From contig JAEOTW010000100.1 of NCBI GenBank assembly GCA_016839655.1, positions 1-7,085 on the forward strand: DNA of 7,085 nt, written 5' to 3'. The notes under the pieces are model-generated. The model was not told where the DNA came from and did no database searches. It worked only from the letters and a program-made list of their open reading frames with translations. A program made the translations under genes and the position numbers. Positions 5,576 through 7,085 of this stretch are shown in pieces (position 1 is the stretch's first letter; every line of letters begins with the position of its first letter). Source of the DNA: Promethearchaeota archaeon (lineage in GTDB: Archaea; Asgardarchaeota; Lokiarchaeia; Sigynarchaeales; SOKP01).

Positions 5576-6766
5576 TTATTTTCGCATTTCAATAAATTTG
5601 CCAGTTTTCATAAATTCACAAGGTCTTAAATAGTCCTTGCCTGTCTTATCAGCTAATTCATCTAACATTTCCGTCCATTTTTGATACTGTTTTTTTCCCA
5701 TACCAAATGGTCCAGGTACATTCATCCCTGCCATGTTTGCGTCATCAATAATTTTATATCCAGTGGCAACGCCTTCTTCTAGTAATCGACACCCTTCATT
5801 TAAAAGTATAGCCATTTGCATCTCTGCTGAAAATAAATTAGCCGTTGTTGATTTATCAATAGTAGGTCGCCCTTTAGGTGTAATATTTTCTTTCCAATTG
5901 TAGAAGCCTTGTCCAGTCTTTCGACCAAGCTTATTTTCTTCAACCAATTTAGTAATTACTTTACCTGGTTTGAAATCAGAGGAAAGTTTTTCAGCATAAT
6001 AATTATCAATATGATATAATGTATCAATTCCAACGTAGTCTGTTAATTCAACGGGCCCCATTGGTGCTACTTTGGCAACATCAGCATCAATTTGTTCCCA
6101 TGGTATTCCTTTTTCAGCTGCCTGATCAAATATCCAATGTAAATAAATATGGACTGGGGCATTTAATCTGTTTACGATAAAACCAGGTCTGTCCTTTAAT
6201 ACAGGAGCGATGTATCTTTTACCTCTGAGGACTGGTAAATTCTTGGCAACGTTCATTGCTGTGTTAAATGTATCGTCTGAAGTATGTTCACCTTTAATAA
6301 CTTCGATACAGGCCATAAGGGGAACTGGATTAAAGAAATGCATGCCACAAACTCTATCAGGAGCACCACAGTCTTTCCCTATTTCAGTAATACTCATTGT
6401 TGAAGTATTTGAAGCAAAAATGATATGTGGAGGACCATTATCCATTGTTGTTTTACTAACTTGCTTTTTAACTTCCATTTTTTCAATAACAGCTTCAATT
6501 ACCAGATCAGCATCTTTTACAGCTGAAGCTAAATCAGTTGATTTTTTGCATCTTGCCATAACAGCAGCAGCAGTAACACCCTCTCCCAATTTTCCTTTTT
6601 CTTCTGTTTTTTTAACACCCACTTCTATGCCTGAATAAGCCTTATTAACCAATTCATCATTTACATCTACTAATGTGACATTATAACCTGCCATTAGAGC
6701 AACTTGAGCAATGCCTTGCCCCATAAGACCAACGCCTAATGTCACGATATGTTTAATTTCAGTCAT
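5576..6766 (-). CDS. 3-hydroxyacyl-CoA dehydrogenase with a second, partial C-terminal domain
   Basis: Oxidises 3-hydroxyacyl-CoA to 3-oxoacyl-CoA with NAD+ in beta-oxidation, or the reverse in synthesis. It has 396 residues. The NAD fold starts with GVGLMGQGIA (11-20) and the acidic residue ending the second strand is Asp34. Aligned to the human enzyme, Ser122 (SNTS), His143 and Glu155 (HFFNPVPLMACIE) and Asn199 (PGFIVNR) supply the catalytic set. The first domain closes with GRKTGQGFYNWK (281-292), where single-domain enzymes of about 280-290 residues end. The extra 100 residues (LLNEGCRLLEEGVATGYKIIDDA...) match the second C-terminal domain seen in FadB-type proteins, but without a fused hydratase. 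That activity is supplied by the next gene downstream. Start ATG 6766 is preceded by GAGGATGA (6783-6776). A TATA-like element and a palindrome lie upstream. Confidence 0.95.
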   Translation of the reverse strand: MTEIKHIVTLGVGLMGQGIAQVALMAGYNVTLVDVNDELVNKAYSGIEVGVKKTEEKGKLGEGVTAAAVMARCKKSTDLASAVKDADLVIEAVIEKMEVKKQVSKTTMDNGPPHIIFASNTSTMSITEIGKDCGAPDRVCGMHFFNPVPLMACIEVIKGEHTSDDTFNTAMNVAKNLPVLRGKRYIAPVLKDRPGFIVNRLNAPVHIYLHWIFDQAAEKGIPWEQIDADVAKVAPMGPVELTDYVGIDTLYHIDNYYAEKLSSDFKPGKVITKLVEENKLGRKTGQGFYNWKENITPKGRPTIDKSTTANLFSAEMQMAILLNEGCRLLEEGVATGYKIIDDANMAGMNVPGPFGMGKKQYQKWTEMLDELADKTGKDYLRPCEFMKTGKFIEMRK

Positions 6767-6815
6767 TTTTTTATTTCATCCTCTCAAAAATAATTTTGAA
6801 ATTGAATGTTTGTAT

Positions 6816-6829
6816 TGTTAAATTTAACA
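6816..6829. promoter_or_regulatory. Perfect 14-bp palindrome, candidate operator for the dehydrogenase
   Basis: TGTTAAATTTAACA is a perfect palindrome 50 bases upstream of the dehydrogenase start. It sits between a TATA-like element (6831-6839) and the expected transcription start near 6809, where archaeal repressors commonly bind. The half-site TGTTAA recurs twice before the hydratase gene (5457-5462, 5494-5499). High AT content makes chance occurrence possible. Confidence 0.35.
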
Positions 6830-6830
6830 T

Positions 6831-6848
6831 CAATTATAATTTTTTTTT
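6831..6848 (-). promoter_or_regulatory. Candidate archaeal promoter (A tract plus TATA box) for the dehydrogenase
   Basis: Read on the minus strand, an A9 run (6848-6840) is followed directly by TTATAATTG (6839-6831), resembling a BRE-like purine tract next to a TATA box. Start of transcription about 25 bases downstream (near 6809) would give a leader of about 42 bases containing the Shine-Dalgarno at 6783-6776. There is no T tract on this strand between the preceding partial gene and here, so some read-through from that gene is also possible. Confidence 0.35.
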
Positions 6849-6871
6849 AAGATATGAGAAGATTTAATAGT

Positions 6872-7085
6872 TCATTTATAGAATATAAGCTCTTCAACAC
6901 ACACATCTTTCTCAACATCATTTTCAAGAAAATTAATCTCAATTTTCTTTATTTTACGCCCTAATAATTTCTGAAATGCGGTTTCAAAGTATCCCTTATT
7001 AGTTCTACAAAATGATTTACCATAATTCAGTTTTTCACGATGGCTGATTGGAATACGTAAAAAACAATGATTTCCTATTATTATC
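6872..7085 (-). CDS. 3' end of an unidentified gene (possible V4R-like domain), cut by the window edge
   Basis: A minus-strand frame stays open for 70 codons from the right edge (first full codon 7084-7082) to TGA at 6874-6872; the other two frames stop early. The start lies outside the window. The fragment reads IIIGNHCFLRIPISHREKL at first and ends in KDVCVEELIFYK. Its C-x4-G-Y-x(7)-LLG-x(6)-E...C-x(5)-F pattern loosely resembles the end of V4R (4-vinyl reductase-like) ligand-binding domains, where a Cys precedes a Gly-Tyr helix and a late Cys lies near the C-terminus. That is only a resemblance. It lies 105 bases upstream of the dehydrogenase on the same strand, so co-transcription is possible. 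It is very likely a real coding end; its identity is uncertain. Confidence 0.7.
   Translation of the reverse strand, partial: IIIGNHCFLRIPISHREKLNYGKSFCRTNKGYFETAFQKLLGRKIKKIEINFLENDVEKDVCVEELIFYK

Noticed and set aside
6210..6638. Plus-strand frame of 142 codons opposite the dehydrogenase
   Set aside because: Antisense to the NAD-binding and catalytic region of an unambiguous gene.
1..7085. tRNA, rRNA, CRISPR array, insertion sequence or attachment site
   Set aside because: No GC-rich cloverleaf, regular short repeats, transposase motifs or flanking direct repeats were seen on either strand.

Overview
The window is very AT-rich, with a short-intergenic, archaeal style of organisation. Shine-Dalgarno sequences (GGAGGT, GAGGT, GGTGAT) sit 8 to 12 bases before the starts. 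Gene ends are followed by plain oligo-T tracts rather than GC-rich hairpins. The surface proteins have an N-terminal anchor, a large beta-rich ectodomain and a C-terminal membrane helix followed by a 'YP(K/R)PVRKV' basic box. Together with an archaeal-type enoyl-CoA hydratase and 3-hydroxyacyl-CoA dehydrogenase, this looks most like an Asgard (Lokiarchaeia/Promethearchaeota-like) archaeon. That placement is from memory of such proteins and was not searched.

Layout: bases 1-340 are a non-coding leader with two inverted repeats. Bases 341-3815 on the plus strand hold two tandem paralogous single-pass surface proteins, 22 bases apart and probably one operon. The first has no ATG/GTG start covering its membrane anchor. 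The reading frame and a well-placed GGTGAT point to a rare ATT start at 341, 23 codons upstream of the first TTG. A convergent junction of 10 bases follows. The rest of the window is on the minus strand: a GNAT acetyltransferase of the RimJ/RimL type (3826-4392), an enoyl-CoA hydratase carrying a C-terminal four-cysteine zinc knuckle (4472-5422), a 396-residue 3-hydroxyacyl-CoA dehydrogenase (5576-6766), and the 3' end of a further gene cut by the window edge (6872-7085) that weakly resembles the end of a V4R domain.

The hydratase and dehydrogenase catalyse consecutive steps of fatty-acid beta-oxidation (or its reverse): hydration of enoyl-CoA, then oxidation of the 3-hydroxyacyl-CoA. All catalytic residues expected for both are present. 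They are neighbours on the same strand, but a 153-base gap with strong T tracts separates them, so they probably have separate promoters. A perfect 14-base palindrome just downstream of a TATA-like element before the dehydrogenase, with half-sites before the hydratase, is a candidate shared operator.

The most interesting items are the tandem surface-protein pair, which shares both an ectodomain core and a cytoplasmic tail signature; the hidden ATT start; and the zinc-knuckle hydratase. None has a proven function from sequence alone.
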